This document shows, piece after piece, positions 55,712 through 64,000 of a stretch of DNA of 64,000 bases. The DNA is from Thermoleptolyngbya sichuanensis A183 (GTDB lineage: Bacteria > Cyanobacteriota > Cyanobacteriia > Elainellales > Elainellaceae), in the NCBI RefSeq assembly GCF_013177315.1, contig NZ_CP053661.1:3224001-3288000 (forward strand). The letters run 5' to 3'. The position numbers were made by a program, and so were the translations under genes. The first letter of the stretch is position 1. Each line of letters opens with the position of its first letter. Below the pieces are notes generated by a model. That model did not search any database. It was not told the origin of the DNA and saw only the letters and a list, made by a program, of their open reading frames with translations.

Positions 55712-57226
55712 TTTAGTTTGGACTAACTGGCATCACAATAATGCTCAACAGGATGCCATAAAGAATCTGCTCAACCGTTCATAACAGTTGAACTTAAGGA
55801 ATTGGATACAATCCTGCTCGCAGTTAAGCTGCTGTTGCAACCGGACTGTTCAGGGATTGTTCGGATGTCTTGCGTTTCGAGGCTCGTTTTTTGACCATCG
55901 GATAGCAGGGACGAGGAGTTGGCTTGTGCCCCTTGCCTCGTCCTGGCGATTTACCACGAGGTTTAGGCGCAGGAGCAGGGGTGCCAATCGCTGCCAAAAT
56001 GCCTGCAAACGCTTGTGCGACCCGACCCGGAGTCAACGTTTCTTGCGGTGCCTGCCAGGGCAAGGGGTGGTCAGTACAGTCCTTTCGCGCTAACCACAAC
56101 TGCCAACTGAGCAACGGCATCAGGCTGCTCCACTGTTCGGTTGCCGATACAGAACTGAACTGGGGATGTGTCCAATATAGCCTCTGCTTGGCAAAGCGAT
56201 ACCAGTGTTCAATGGCAAAGCGACGGAGGTAGTGCAACCACAGGGTTTCTAACGGAGGCATCTGCTCACCCAGCCAAACTAACCACAAAGGAGCCAAGCG
56301 TCGCGTGCTGCTCTGTGTCTCCAGCACCTCCACGCGCAACACTTCCATTGCCCGTTTGGGGGATTTGCGGAAATGGTATGCACTCCAACGACTGACCCGC
56401 ACTCGTCCCCAGTTGGGATCATCGACTTCAACGGTTTCGACCGGGACACTCCAAGTGTCAGGGTCATTGAGTTTCATCTTATGTCCATGCTTGGCAGGTG
56501 CGCCTCGCCCTCGATACGCTGGGGGCGCGCCATAGACACATCGATTGGATGTAACCCGCAGCAGCAAGTCTGCCTCAATCCCTGCCGTTTGGTTGACAAA
56601 ACTGGCATTGCCGTACCCTCGGTCGTAGATCGCCAACGGACGCACCGCTAACTGCCGAGTCACTTGTTTGAGTTGGAATGCCGCTTTACTGGCGGGTGTT
56701 TCAAAGCTGGTGATGCGCTCATGCCGCAATGGTAATGCCCAACTGCCCCTGTCTTCAGCAATCCAGGCTAAGGTACTGTAGTTTTGTCCGGCTATCGGGG
56801 CATGTCCTGTTCTGCCTGATAAGGTGCGGTCTTTCAAACGCCTGGCAGCAGGACGGTTCCACCGACTCGCATCACCTGCCAACAACGGTTGCTGCTGAGT
56901 CGGTATCTGCTGCACCAACAGCTTCAGCACCTTTGATCGGGGTAGGCGGCTATCGCGCAACGCTTCATAGGTGCTCGACCACTGGCGACGAAAGACAGGA
57001 CTCTGCGATAGCCTCACAAACGACACGATGCACGCACTCACTAACACGGCATCCATCAGATCAAACAGGGCATCTCTGGCGTTTCCCAAGCTGGCATACA
57101 ACGTTTGGCGAAATTGCTGAAGTTCGTTGAAAATCATGGGGTCAATGTTGGTTGTACTTCATTGACCTTACGGCAGTCGGTGCTTCTCATTGACTGCCTT
57201 CCTCTTCACCATTAGTCCAAACTAAA
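55712..57226 (-). mobile_element. IS4-like insertion sequence inside palindromic repeat
   Basis: A 1,515-bp element with ends TTTAGTTTGGACTAA at both sides (inverted). GGACTTAC directly flanks it at 55704-55711 and 57227-57234. That 8-bp target duplication is the end of the dispersed palindromic repeat (AGGACTTACGCA), so the element landed in the repeat. It contains one intact transposase gene. Confidence 0.9.
55824..57137 (-). CDS. IS4-like DDE transposase
   Basis: A 437-residue cyanobacterial transposase with the start IFNELQQFRQTLYASLGNAR. SGRTGHAPIAGQNYSTLAWI and LAIYDRGYGNASFV hold likely catalytic Asp positions, and FAIEHWYRFAKQRLYWT holds the Glu. The C-terminus is basic (GKSPGRGKGHKPTPRPCYPM). 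Full length and single frame, so the element may still be active. Confidence 0.85.
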   Translation of the reverse strand: MIFNELQQFRQTLYASLGNARDALFDLMDAVLVSACIVSFVRLSQSPVFRRQWSSTYEALRDSRLPRSKVLKLLVQQIPTQQQPLLAGDASRWNRPAARRLKDRTLSGRTGHAPIAGQNYSTLAWIAEDRGSWALPLRHERITSFETPASKAAFQLKQVTRQLAVRPLAIYDRGYGNASFVNQTAGIEADLLLRVTSNRCVYGAPPAYRGRGAPAKHGHKMKLNDPDTWSVPVETVEVDDPNWGRVRVSRWSAYHFRKSPKRAMEVLRVEVLETQSSTRRLAPLWLVWLGEQMPPLETLWLHYLRRFAIEHWYRFAKQRLYWTHPQFSSVSATEQWSSLMPLLSWQLWLARKDCTDHPLPWQAPQETLTPGRVAQAFAGILAAIGTPAPAPKPRGKSPGRGKGHKPTPRPCYPMVKKRASKRKTSEQSLNSPVATAA

Positions 57227-57315
57227 GGACTTACGCAGTTAGACGATTTCTCGTGGGCGGCGCTCGCGAGAAATCGTTCAAAATCCAGAAAACTTATCGC
57301 AAGTGCGTAAGGTCT
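57227..57315. repeat. Dispersed palindromic repeat, copy 7 (interrupted by IS4-like)
   Basis: Reverse orientation: GGACTTACGCAGTTAGACG at the left and CGCAAGTGCGTAAGGTCT at the right, with an imperfect inner hairpin. Its left end, TTAGGACTTAC, is also found at 55701-55711 on the far side of the IS4-like element, which split the copy. Confidence 0.87.
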
Positions 57316-57342
57316 GCTTATTTTGGAAAGCCACAGGTATCG

Positions 57343-57597
57343 TTACAGACTTCCTGATTCCACAACCTTTTCGAGATACTGACTTTCTAGCAAAAACGCG
57401 CCGCGCCCAAACCGCACGCCCCAATAGCCACCGGGACGGCGATCTAGCACAATACCTTCTTCTCCAACCTTAATCAGGTCGGGTGGACGCAGCATGGGCA
57501 TGGGTTCTGCGGTTTTGAGGTAGGTTGGCAGGGCGATCGCCCGCACCCGATCGCCCACCTGAAACACCTTCTCCTCTGTTCCATCTAGTTCTGCCAT
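57343..57597 (-). CDS. sipA: SipA, NblS-interacting regulatory protein
   Basis: An 84-residue protein of the SipA (Ssl3451) family, also labelled NAD(P)H dehydrogenase assembly family. Conserved features are VGDRVRAIALPTYLKTAEPM, MLRPPDLIKVGEEGIVLDRR and PGGYWGVRFGRGAFLLESQY. SipA binds the essential histidine kinase NblS (Hik33), which controls high-light and stress responses. It is 14 bp downstream of the cbiX gene on the same strand, so they may be co-transcribed. Confidence 0.88.
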   Translation of the reverse strand: MAELDGTEEKVFQVGDRVRAIALPTYLKTAEPMPMLRPPDLIKVGEEGIVLDRRPGGYWGVRFGRGAFLLESQYLEKVVESGSL

Positions 57598-57611
57598 TGC
57601 TTCACCCTCGT

Positions 57612-58928
57612 TCAGGGAACTTGCCAGATTTTTTCATGATACTGGCTCGGTTCCGCATAGGGATCGATCATTTCGCCATGATGATGATGCCCATGCGTAT
57701 GACTGTGGGGATGCCCGTGGGCGTGGCTGGGTTCATGGTCGTGCGTAGGATTATGCGTGTGGTCATGCGTGTGATCCTGCGGATGGCTGGGTCTATGTGC
57801 ATGATCTTGAGCATGATTTTGAGCATGATTTTGGGCATGTTCATGCGTGTGTCCATGATCGTGCCCGCGTGCGTGCTCGTGATTGTGCCCGTGTGCGTGT
57901 GCATGTCCATGATTGTGCCCGTGTGCGTGCGCGTGGTCATGCCCGTGGGCTGCGCCATTGCCGACAGCCGCCAGACGAAACTTGCACATTTCGCAATTCA
58001 TCTGCACCTGCCCAAGCTGCGTTTCGATTTCGCGATCGCGCAATACAGAAAACAGCGTCCTGTGCAGCCCCATTTCTGGCAGGCAGACCATCGAAACATC
58101 GGGAAACTGGGCCTGCTGTTGAGCAGTAATTGTGGCAATTTTCTTGACCAGCACGCCCGTAAACAAAAAGTAGGGCAGCACGATAATCCGCCTGGGCTGA
58201 TACAGACGGGCGCGGCGGAAACCCTCTTCTAGCCGGGGGTGGGTAATGCCGATAAAGCAGGTTTCGACGGTGTGATAGCCGCTGCCTTCCCAGAGAATTC
58301 GCGCCATTTTGTATACGTCGCCGTTGGCATCGGGATCGCTAGCTCCGCGCCCCACAAACAGCAGCACTGTGTCTTCCCGCGCAATGCCCTGGGGGTTCCA
58401 CTGCGGCTGGTCGAGATCTGCGAGGCGCGATCGCCATAGATCCAGAATTCCTGGCGTAATGCCAAAATGCCGCCCATAGTGAAACGTGACTTGGGGATGG
58501 CGCTGGCTGGCGCGATCCAGTTCATTGGTCACGTCGAACTTGTTGTGTCGCGCCGCAAACAGCAGCACAGGCAGCACCGAAAGGTCGGTATAGCCCTTGG
58601 CAACGCACTCGTCTACGCCCTGCTGAATCGATGGCTCCGTCAGTTCCAAAAAGCAGGGCACGACCGGACGCGAGAGATCCAACGCCTGATACGCCGCTGC
58701 AAAATCTAGCAAGCCCTGGCGACCATCGGCATCGCGGCTGCCGTGGCCCACCAGCAGCACCGGACGCTGCATCGGTAGCGGGGGAAGATCGATCTGGGGC
58801 GAATTTCCGAGGGCGATCGCCCCCTGCTCTGACTCCAGAGGATACATCAGCGGCTGCGCTAGCGACTCAGAGTTTGCAGCAATGGGGAAATTGGACTTTG
58901 AAGAAACAGGGTCAATAGAAAGGGTCAT
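57612..58928 (-). CDS. cbiX: CbiX-type sirohydrochlorin chelatase with His-rich tail
   Basis: A 438-residue long-form Cbi[21 protein letters not shown] and [20 protein letters not shown] hold the His residues of the active half. The second half has a degenerate [12 protein letters not shown] motif. An MxCxxC motif, MNCEMCKF, follows, as in long CbiX proteins that carry an iron-sulphur centre, and then a tail of about 95 residues with dozens of His ([15 protein letters not shown]), likely a metal store. It inserts cobalt into sirohydrochlorin for B12 synthesis. A cobalamin riboswitch lies upstream. The ATG at 58928 ([10 protein letters not shown]) is chosen. Confidence 0.88.
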   Translation of the reverse strand: MTLSIDPVSSKSNFPIAANSESLAQPLMYPLESEQGAIALGNSPQIDLPPLPMQRPVLLVGHGSRDADGRQGLLDFAAAYQALDLSRPVVPCFLELTEPSIQQGVDECVAKGYTDLSVLPVLLFAARHNKFDVTNELDRASQRHPQVTFHYGRHFGITPGILDLWRSRLADLDQPQWNPQGIAREDTVLLFVGRGASDPDANGDVYKMARILWEGSGYHTVETCFIGITHPRLEEGFRRARLYQPRRIIVLPYFLFTGVLVKKIATITAQQQAQFPDVSMVCLPEMGLHRTLFSVLRDREIETQLGQVQMNCEMCKFRLAAVGNGAAHGHDHAHAHGHNHGHAHAHGHNHEHARGHDHGHTHEHAQNHAQNHAQDHAHRPSHPQDHTHDHTHNPTHDHEPSHAHGHPHSHTHGHHHHGEMIDPYAEPSQYHEKIWQVP

Positions 58929-58994
58929 AAAAATCAAAACTCCGTTCCCGTGCGACGCGAGAGCTAGAGTGAAAAAGCAGCAGGCTGGCGTTCT

Positions 58995-59135
58995 GGCTGG
59001 GGAGCTTTGGATGATTTGGATGATTTGATGTTTACCCAACGAAACATGCTCCAGCTCCCATCACAGTTGCGGCACAGCGCCGGACTCTCACCGGACTTTC
59101 CCACCCTGCGGCTGTTCACATGTGCCTAGCCATCT
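58995..59135 (-). promoter_or_regulatory. Cobalamin riboswitch upstream of cbiX
   Basis: On the minus strand the core reads CAGGGTGGGAAAGTCCGGTG, then AGAGTCCGGCGCTGTGCCGC and AACTGTGATGGGAGC (about 59107-59055). This is the conserved heart of B12 riboswitches, in order and spacing. The outer stems are less clear, so the borders are approximate. It should repress cbiX, and possibly sipA, when cobalamin is present. Confidence 0.9.
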
Positions 59136-59293
59136 TACCCCAGGCGGGGAGTCGTGGAATGGGGGAGAGGGGGATTGGGATGTGTCCCAGATTGGGAATG
59201 AGGGGATAATAAGAGGATCGCGGAATCGCGTCCTTCCCCGGATTGCGTTTTCAATTGCGTTTTTTTCAATGCGTTTTCAATTGCGTTTTCCCA

Positions 59294-60133
59294 ATGTCTT
59301 TTCGCAAGCGCATCGCCTTTTACCTCGAAGATATCGACACGCCTACCGGAAAGGCGCTCAACCTGCTGATTACCGGGCTGGTGCTGCTGTCGGTGGCGAT
59401 TTTTGTCGCGCAGACCTATCCGCTGTCGGAGGAGTGGCGGACGGTTTTGGGGGCGCTGGATTTGGTGCTGCTGCTGCTGTTTTCGCTGGAATATTTGCTG
59501 CGGCTGTGGTGTGCGGAAGATCGACTCAAGTTTGTGTTCAGCCTCTTTGGGCTGATTGATTTGATGGCGATTTTGCCATTTTTCTTGGGCGCAGTGGATA
59601 TTCGGTTTATCCGCATTTTCCGCTGGTTTCGGATTTTGCGGCTGGCGCGATTTTTTGAAGGGCGGACGGTGTTTGGCTATGTCACGACGGAAGACAGCGC
59701 CATTGTTGCCCGCATTTTGTTCACGCTGTTTTCTATCGTGTTTGTCTATTCTGGGCTGATCTATCAGGTCGAACATCCGGTCAACCCGGAGCAATTCAGC
59801 ACGTTTTTTGACGCGATTTATTTCTCGATTTCGACCATTTCAACGGCAGGCTTGGGGGATGTGGTGCCAATTACCGATGGTGGGCGATCGCTCACCATTT
59901 TGATGCTATTGACCGGAATTTTGTTTATTCCCTGGCAGTTGGGCGATTTGATCAAGCAGTTGGTTAAAACGGGCACTCGTGTCGCTGTGCAATGCTCAAA
60001 TTGCGACCTGTCGGTGCATGACTCGGATGCCTTGTTTTGCAAAAACTGTGGGACGCGGCTGCCTGCAAAGCCAGCGTTTTTTCCGGGAGAGAGTGATACA
60101 AATCCAACCCAAGTGGAGAACGTGATCAAGTAG
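59294..60133 (+). CDS. Voltage-gated-type ion channel with zinc ribbon
   Basis: A 279-residue, six-helix ion-channel protein. S1 starts at ALNLLITGLVLLSVAIFVAQ and S4 is arginine-rich (RFIRIFRWFRILRLARFF). The pore loop is YFSISTISTAGLGDVVPI. The filter reads TAGLGD instead of the K+ signature TVGYGD, so the selectivity is uncertain. A C-terminal zinc ribbon, CSNCDLSVHD then CKNCGTRLP, is in the cytosol. The start MSFRKRIAFY at 59294 is favoured; the reading upstream comes from a short tandem repeat (GCGTTTTCAATT) at 59,245-59,290. Confidence 0.87.
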   Translation: MSFRKRIAFYLEDIDTPTGKALNLLITGLVLLSVAIFVAQTYPLSEEWRTVLGALDLVLLLLFSLEYLLRLWCAEDRLKFVFSLFGLIDLMAILPFFLGAVDIRFIRIFRWFRILRLARFFEGRTVFGYVTTEDSAIVARILFTLFSIVFVYSGLIYQVEHPVNPEQFSTFFDAIYFSISTISTAGLGDVVPITDGGRSLTILMLLTGILFIPWQLGDLIKQLVKTGTRVAVQCSNCDLSVHDSDALFCKNCGTRLPAKPAFFPGESDTNPTQVENVIK

Positions 60134-60246
60134 ACTAGGGGGCAGTTTTATTTCTGGTTTTCCAGAGCGTTCTTGGTTTGCGCCCGTCGGTGCCCCCAAG
60201 AGCGTGCTGGTTCTTGTGCTAGTTCTATCGTGAGGAGCAAAAAGCA

Positions 60247-60807
60247 ATGCAGCAGCGAGGGGTCACAGTTTGGTTTACCGGGCTGAGCGGCGCAGGCAAG
60301 ACGACGATTCGCATGGCGGTGGAAAAGGAACTGCGCGATCGCGGCTTGGCGGTAGAGGTGCTGGACGGCGACATCGTGCGCCAGCATCTCACCAAGGGGC
60401 TAGGCTTTAGCAAGGAAGACCGGGACGAAAACATCCGCCGCATTGGGTTTGTGGCGCACCTGCTCAGCCGCAATGGCGTGATTGTGCTGGTGTCGGCGAT
60501 TTCGCCCTATCGGGATGTGCGCAACGAAATGCGCGATCGCATCGGAGATTTCGTGGAAGTGTATGTCAACGCGCCGCTCAGCGTGTGCGAAGAGCGCGAC
60601 GTGAAGGGCCTCTACAAAAAAGCACGGGCGGGCGAAATCAAGCAGTTCACAGGCATCGACGACCCCTACGAAGCGCCGCTGAATCCGGAAGTGGAATGCC
60701 GCACCGATCAAGAAACCCTAGAAGAGAGCGCCGCCAAGGTGCTGAATTTCCTGAAGCAGCAGGGATATCTGACTGGGCAGCCTGCGGCCTCGCTCAAACA
60801 GCAGTAG
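60247..60807 (+). CDS. cysC: Adenylylsulfate kinase
   Basis: A 186-residue APS kinase that phosphorylates adenylylsulfate to PAPS in sulfate assimilation. The P-loop is [42 protein letters not shown] and [12 protein letters not shown] are typical, as is [20 protein letters not shown]. Complete by length. 113 bp downstream of the channel gene. Confidence 0.96.
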   Translation: MQQRGVTVWFTGLSGAGKTTIRMAVEKELRDRGLAVEVLDGDIVRQHLTKGLGFSKEDRDENIRRIGFVAHLLSRNGVIVLVSAISPYRDVRNEMRDRIGDFVEVYVNAPLSVCEERDVKGLYKKARAGEIKQFTGIDDPYEAPLNPEVECRTDQETLEESAAKVLNFLKQQGYLTGQPAASLKQQ

Positions 60808-60836
60808 GGAGTCTAAGCAAGGGGACAGAAAGGGGA

Positions 60837-61202
60837 CTAGAAAACCCTGAGCGACTGCGCCGCCTGAATTAGTCCTGGTACGGCTGCTGCGTTCCATCCC
60901 ATCTCGGCACGGCGGCCCGTCAGCAGGATCATCCGCAGACTGTAGGACTGGGGAAACCCTTCGACCTCCAGCCAGAGGCGATCGCTCTCCAGTTCACAGG
61001 CAATCCGCTCCTCTTCCATCAATTCTGCCGTCATCTGGCTCATGGTTTCCGCCAGTTGCCCCGCCAGCCGACAAAAATCCTCCAGTTCCGCTGCGGTTAG
61101 CTCCAGCGCCCAGTCGTCGCCGCCAACGAGTCCAACAAATTCGGGCGCGTCTTCGTCCCAGCCGATTTGCCAGCCGGGGCCGCGTTTGAGGGTGCGAGGC
61201 AT
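60837..61202 (-). CDS. DUF1818 family protein
   Basis: A 121-residue protein of the cyanobacterial DUF1818 family. RGPGWQIGWDEDAPEFVGLV, ALELTAAELEDFCRLAGQLA, LWLEVEGFPQSYSLRMILLT and the end VPGLIQAAQSLRVF are conserved. No function is known. The ATG at 61202 (MPRTLKRGP) is chosen; upstream codons come from a low-complexity GGATTGGCGATTTT repeat. It converges with cysC. Confidence 0.85.
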   Translation of the reverse strand: MPRTLKRGPGWQIGWDEDAPEFVGLVGGDDWALELTAAELEDFCRLAGQLAETMSQMTAELMEEERIACELESDRLWLEVEGFPQSYSLRMILLTGRRAEMGWNAAAVPGLIQAAQSLRVF

Positions 61203-61425
61203 TGGGAGTGATATCGATTTTGGATTGGCGATTTTGGATTTTGGATTGGCGATTGAATGGCAGTCAAGAACCTGCGGGGCTTCTCGCAATTTCGTTGGTA
61301 GCTCTTGGTTGTAGCAAGCCTCAAGCGTGCTGTCGGAATCAATGGGATGGGATGACGGAAGAAGAGGATAGGATCTTGACGTGCCTGATCTCTGGATCGC
61401 ATCATCCCTTTGCGTTTCATGCCGC

Positions 61426-63417
61426 TCATTCCGCTACTCTAATGGGCTGAACCACCAGAATATTTGTGCCGTCCAGCCGCCCCATCACGCGCACGGGCGT
61501 ATCCACAGGCAGGTGTAGCTGTCGCCAGGGCAAATCTAGGCACGCTTTCCAGCGAATCCCTTCGTGCATGACCCAGCCCGTATAGCCGGGATAAATGGCT
61601 TCTTTTACAACGCCCTGGTCGCTGACGGGGCCCACGCCCAGTGCGTCAGTGATAGGCAAAACCTCTTCTGGCAGCCAGGTAAGCGGGGCAGGCGTTGCCT
61701 CAATACCAGGAGCAAGCTTGGCTTCGGCGGAATTGGGGTCAGTGGTGGGGGCGCTATATTCGGGACTGGTGCGCTCTGGCGCGGTCGGCGCGGTCGGCGC
61801 AGTCGGCATAGGTGGTACAGTCGGCGCGGTCGCAGTCGGCACAGCAGCAGGTGTAGGAACTGCCGCTGGCTGGGGCGTGGGCGCAGGGAATGGAACAGCA
61901 GGCGGCGTGGGTTGGTCGGGCTGGGCTGCGGGTTGGCTCAGGTTTTGCATGGCGGTGGTTGATGGCGGTAGAGCATCCAGATGGGTAGAACTCGGAGTTC
62001 TCCATTCAGAATTCCCAGGAGTGGAACCCGGAATAGAAGCATCCCATAAAGTTTCCTCTGGGGAAATCTGTCGAGGATGGGAGAAAGCCTCGGCTAGGGG
62101 GAGGAGATGGGTTTTGGGCGGGGCCACGGCGAGGGGCGATCGCCCCCCAGGAGCCGCTTGTACGGGTTCTCGGAAGGGATGCTCCTGTTCTTTCTGTTCT
62201 CTATATCGCCCCTCTTGCGCCAGATTATGCTGGGGGGACGGGCTGGGCAGCGCGGATTTGGCAGGGTTCCCAAACCGCTGCCCCGACCAGGAGGCTTGCA
62301 GCACTATCCCTGGCTCGCCTAGCAACTCTGCCCAACTCGGCGGCATCTCGGCCCGGTTTTGAAAAATCACGGGCAGCCAACTGGCGCAGGGAAAATCGCG
62401 CTCCAGTTCTGCTAGACGCTGGCGGGCCTCCCGCACTGACAGATACAGCGGAGTGCCGCGAGAGAAGGCGCTGAGGAAGTATTTCAGAAATTCTTGGGCG
62501 ATGCGATCTGGCACGGGTTCGCGCATGACGATGAGCTGGGGAATATGAAGCTGTCGCAGATCTTGCGCCAGGCCCAGCCCGTTGCAGGAGTTCAAAATTG
62601 CCAGCTTTAGGCCGCGATGCACGGCTTTGTCGAGGCTGGCCCGAAAGTCGGCGATCGCCAAACTGTCGGTCTGATTGATAAAAATCCGCCCGCGATCGCC
62701 CCCCTCCGCGCCTGCACCCTCAACGCTTTCGCTATGTCCAGCAAAAAAGAGAATGTCCCAGGTTTGCTCAAACAGGCGATCGCTGATCTCTTGGCGCGAC
62801 GGTTCTACCAGAAACCTCACCTCCGCCTGGGGCAGGCGCTCCAGCAAAGCGCGATCGGTGGCGATATCGATTCCGGCGCTGTTGCCCAAAATTGCCAAAA
62901 TTCGCACCCGACCGCTGGGCGGCACAGTCAGCACCGGACGAGTGCGCTGAGCAGCAGGCGAGCTAAAGGCCAGTTCAGTATTGGGGTAGCGCTCAAAAAA
63001 GTCCCACAAGTGCCACGGCAACTGCGCCAGCAGCGGGTCGCGGGTGTGAACCAGCACACGCACAGTGTCGTTGCGCTTGAGTTCGCAGAGCAAATCCTCT
63101 TTGATGGGGCGAAATTCCCTTGCGGCCAGCCAGTTCGACATTGCCCGCTGGAGATAGTTGGCCGCCGTGTGGCAGGCTTGGATGCACGACCAGACCGAAC
63201 TGGTATAAGACACCTGTTTGGGGCGCAGGCGCGTCGGCACGGGCAACTGGCGATAGCAATACCGCCAGTAGTTGAAGTATTCCAGCAGGTGGGGCTGGGG
63301 CGGCAGTCGACCGGACGACTCTAGCTCAGGCTGCTTGCCGTCTTCGCCCACTTCTAGACCCACCTGCACGCCCGATGCCAGATCGCCGTCTAGTCTCAGC
63401 AGAACGAGTTTCGTCAT
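61426..63417 (-). CDS. CHAT-domain protease-like protein fused to NfeD-like domain
   Basis: A 663-residue protein. The CHAT caspase-like domain (about 100-360) carries the catalytic dyad: His228 in FFAGHSES and Cys278 in ILNSCNGLGL. A long Pro/Ala/Thr-rich linker (about 480-580) follows. The last 80 residues resemble the OB-fold C-domain of NfeD proteins (ITDALGVGPVSDQGVV and VRVMGRLDGTNILVVQPI). CHAT domains occur in conflict systems and as cyanobacterial proteases. It is 63 bp downstream of a DUF1822 gene on the same strand, a partner often seen with CHAT in cyanobacteria. The substrate is unknown. Confidence 0.87.
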   Translation of the reverse strand: MTKLVLLRLDGDLASGVQVGLEVGEDGKQPELESSGRLPPQPHLLEYFNYWRYCYRQLPVPTRLRPKQVSYTSSVWSCIQACHTAANYLQRAMSNWLAAREFRPIKEDLLCELKRNDTVRVLVHTRDPLLAQLPWHLWDFFERYPNTELAFSSPAAQRTRPVLTVPPSGRVRILAILGNSAGIDIATDRALLERLPQAEVRFLVEPSRQEISDRLFEQTWDILFFAGHSESVEGAGAEGGDRGRIFINQTDSLAIADFRASLDKAVHRGLKLAILNSCNGLGLAQDLRQLHIPQLIVMREPVPDRIAQEFLKYFLSAFSRGTPLYLSVREARQRLAELERDFPCASWLPVIFQNRAEMPPSWAELLGEPGIVLQASWSGQRFGNPAKSALPSPSPQHNLAQEGRYREQKEQEHPFREPVQAAPGGRSPLAVAPPKTHLLPLAEAFSHPRQISPEETLWDASIPGSTPGNSEWRTPSSTHLDALPPSTTAMQNLSQPAAQPDQPTPPAVPFPAPTPQPAAVPTPAAVPTATAPTVPPMPTAPTAPTAPERTSPEYSAPTTDPNSAEAKLAPGIEATPAPLTWLPEEVLPITDALGVGPVSDQGVVKEAIYPGYTGWVMHEGIRWKACLDLPWRQLHLPVDTPVRVMGRLDGTNILVVQPIRVAE

Positions 63418-63480
63418 GGCTATGCCTCCGGGGTAGGCGTAGGGGTTGGGGATTGGGGGCTAAGGGGAGTTCGGAAAGGC

Positions 63481-64000
63481 TCAAATCAGGAAGGTTTCGA
63501 CGTGGCGATCGCCCCCCAGACTAATCACCACATCAAACGCCTCACCCGCCTGGCCCTCAAACTGGAGCGTGGCTCGACCGCTGCGGCTGGGCTGGGCCAC
63601 CATCGACTCCTGGCCCTGTTGATCGACCACCCACAGTTGCAAGCCTGCGGGCAGGTCGCCGCCATCACGGGCCGCGCAGATGACCGACAAATCAAACACG
63701 TCGGGCTGCTGCATCGGGCAGATCTGCACAATCAGCGCTACCCGCTCCAGCCGTCGGTCAAAATGGCGCACCTCGACGAATTTGCCACGGGCGACGGGCC
63801 GCGTGCCGCCAGCGGATGAAGGGGCGGCATAGGGCGATGCGTCGCGGCAAATCGTGCCCAGATGTCCCTGATCCCAAATGTCTGCCAGCGGCAGCCAGGA
63901 CGTATCGAACTGTCCATTGCGCCAGTTCGCCAGATGCGTGATCGAGCGGGCAGGGAGAGGGAAAGAATGGTGAGACGGGGGCTGGAGCGATCGCCGCAGG
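63481..64000 (-). CDS. DUF1822 family protein, partial
   Basis: A gene open to the right edge of the window. The frame continues upstream of the apparent start at 63771 with no stop to base 64000. It reads ITHLANWRNGQFDTSWLPLA, then VARGKFVEVRHFDRRLERVA and GDLPAGLQLWVVDQQGQESM, ending EAFDVVISLGGDRHVETFLI. This is the C-terminal part of the cyanobacterial DUF1822 family. The N-terminus is missing. It sits 63 bp before the CHAT gene and is probably co-transcribed. Confidence 0.83.
   Translation of the reverse strand, partial: LRRSLQPPSHHSFPLPARSITHLANWRNGQFDTSWLPLADIWDQGHLGTICRDASPYAAPSSAGGTRPVARGKFVEVRHFDRRLERVALIVQICPMQQPDVFDLSVICAARDGGDLPAGLQLWVVDQQGQESMVAQPSRSGRATLQFEGQAGEAFDVVISLGGDRHVETFLI

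Overview
The window is chromosomal DNA of a cyanobacterium. The evidence is a complete kaiABC clock cluster, many HIP1 octamers (GCGATCGC), and cyanobacterial families such as a CCB-type cytochrome b6f assembly factor, SipA, the arginine dihydrolase ArgZ/AgrE, GlbN, DUF1818 and DUF1822. Codon use is GC-rich. A filamentous Leptolyngbya-like host is my guess and cannot be proved from this sequence.

Layout. 0-12 kb: citramalate synthase, a MinD/ParA-like protein, a DUF952 protein, a large CBS/histidine kinase transcribed away from kaiA, then kaiA, kaiB, kaiC, a cofactor-assembly protein and an AbrB-type membrane protein whose 3' end overlaps an IS1-like remnant. 12-17.3 kb: a two-gene signalling operon with an ethylene-receptor-like/phytochrome-GAF hybrid kinase and a receiver-kinase. 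17.7-18.9 kb: an ISKra4-like element. 19.3-24.5 kb: an overlapping gene pair, HTH-AAA then AAA-WD40, resembling modular STAND-like conflict or signalling systems. 24.8-42 kb: mostly housekeeping genes (deaminase, homoserine dehydrogenase, dihydroorotase, signal peptidase, ArgZ/AgrE), plus a Cas4-like/DUF2779 protein, a pseudo-orthocaspase and two related tandem arrays. 41.8-46 kb: an IS630 element and a CsgG-like gene broken by an IS110-family element. 46-54 kb: GlbN, a metallophosphatase, tRNA-His, tRNA-Pro, SfsA and two glycosyltransferases. 54.2-57.3 kb: an insertion-sequence island in which an IS630 has cut off a PhnD-like gene and an IS4-like element has landed inside a dispersed palindromic repeat. 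57.3-64 kb: SipA, a CbiX-type chelatase under a cobalamin riboswitch, a K+-channel-like protein, CysC, DUF1818, and a CHAT protease-like protein next to a DUF1822 gene that runs off the window.

Dispersed repeats are a major theme. Seven copies of a roughly 90-bp palindromic repeat with AGGACTTACGCA ends lie between genes. A second repeat family with a C-run/G-run core occurs at 33.1 kb and, tandemly duplicated, at 45.6 kb. Three insertion sequences carry their transposase in two frames joined at a homopolymer run.

The best candidates for new biology are the HTH-AAA/AAA-WD40 pair, the CHAT-NfeD fusion next to DUF1822, the clock-adjacent kinase with two degenerate receivers, the combined ethylene-binding/GAF receptor, and the IS110 leader that may encode a bridge RNA.
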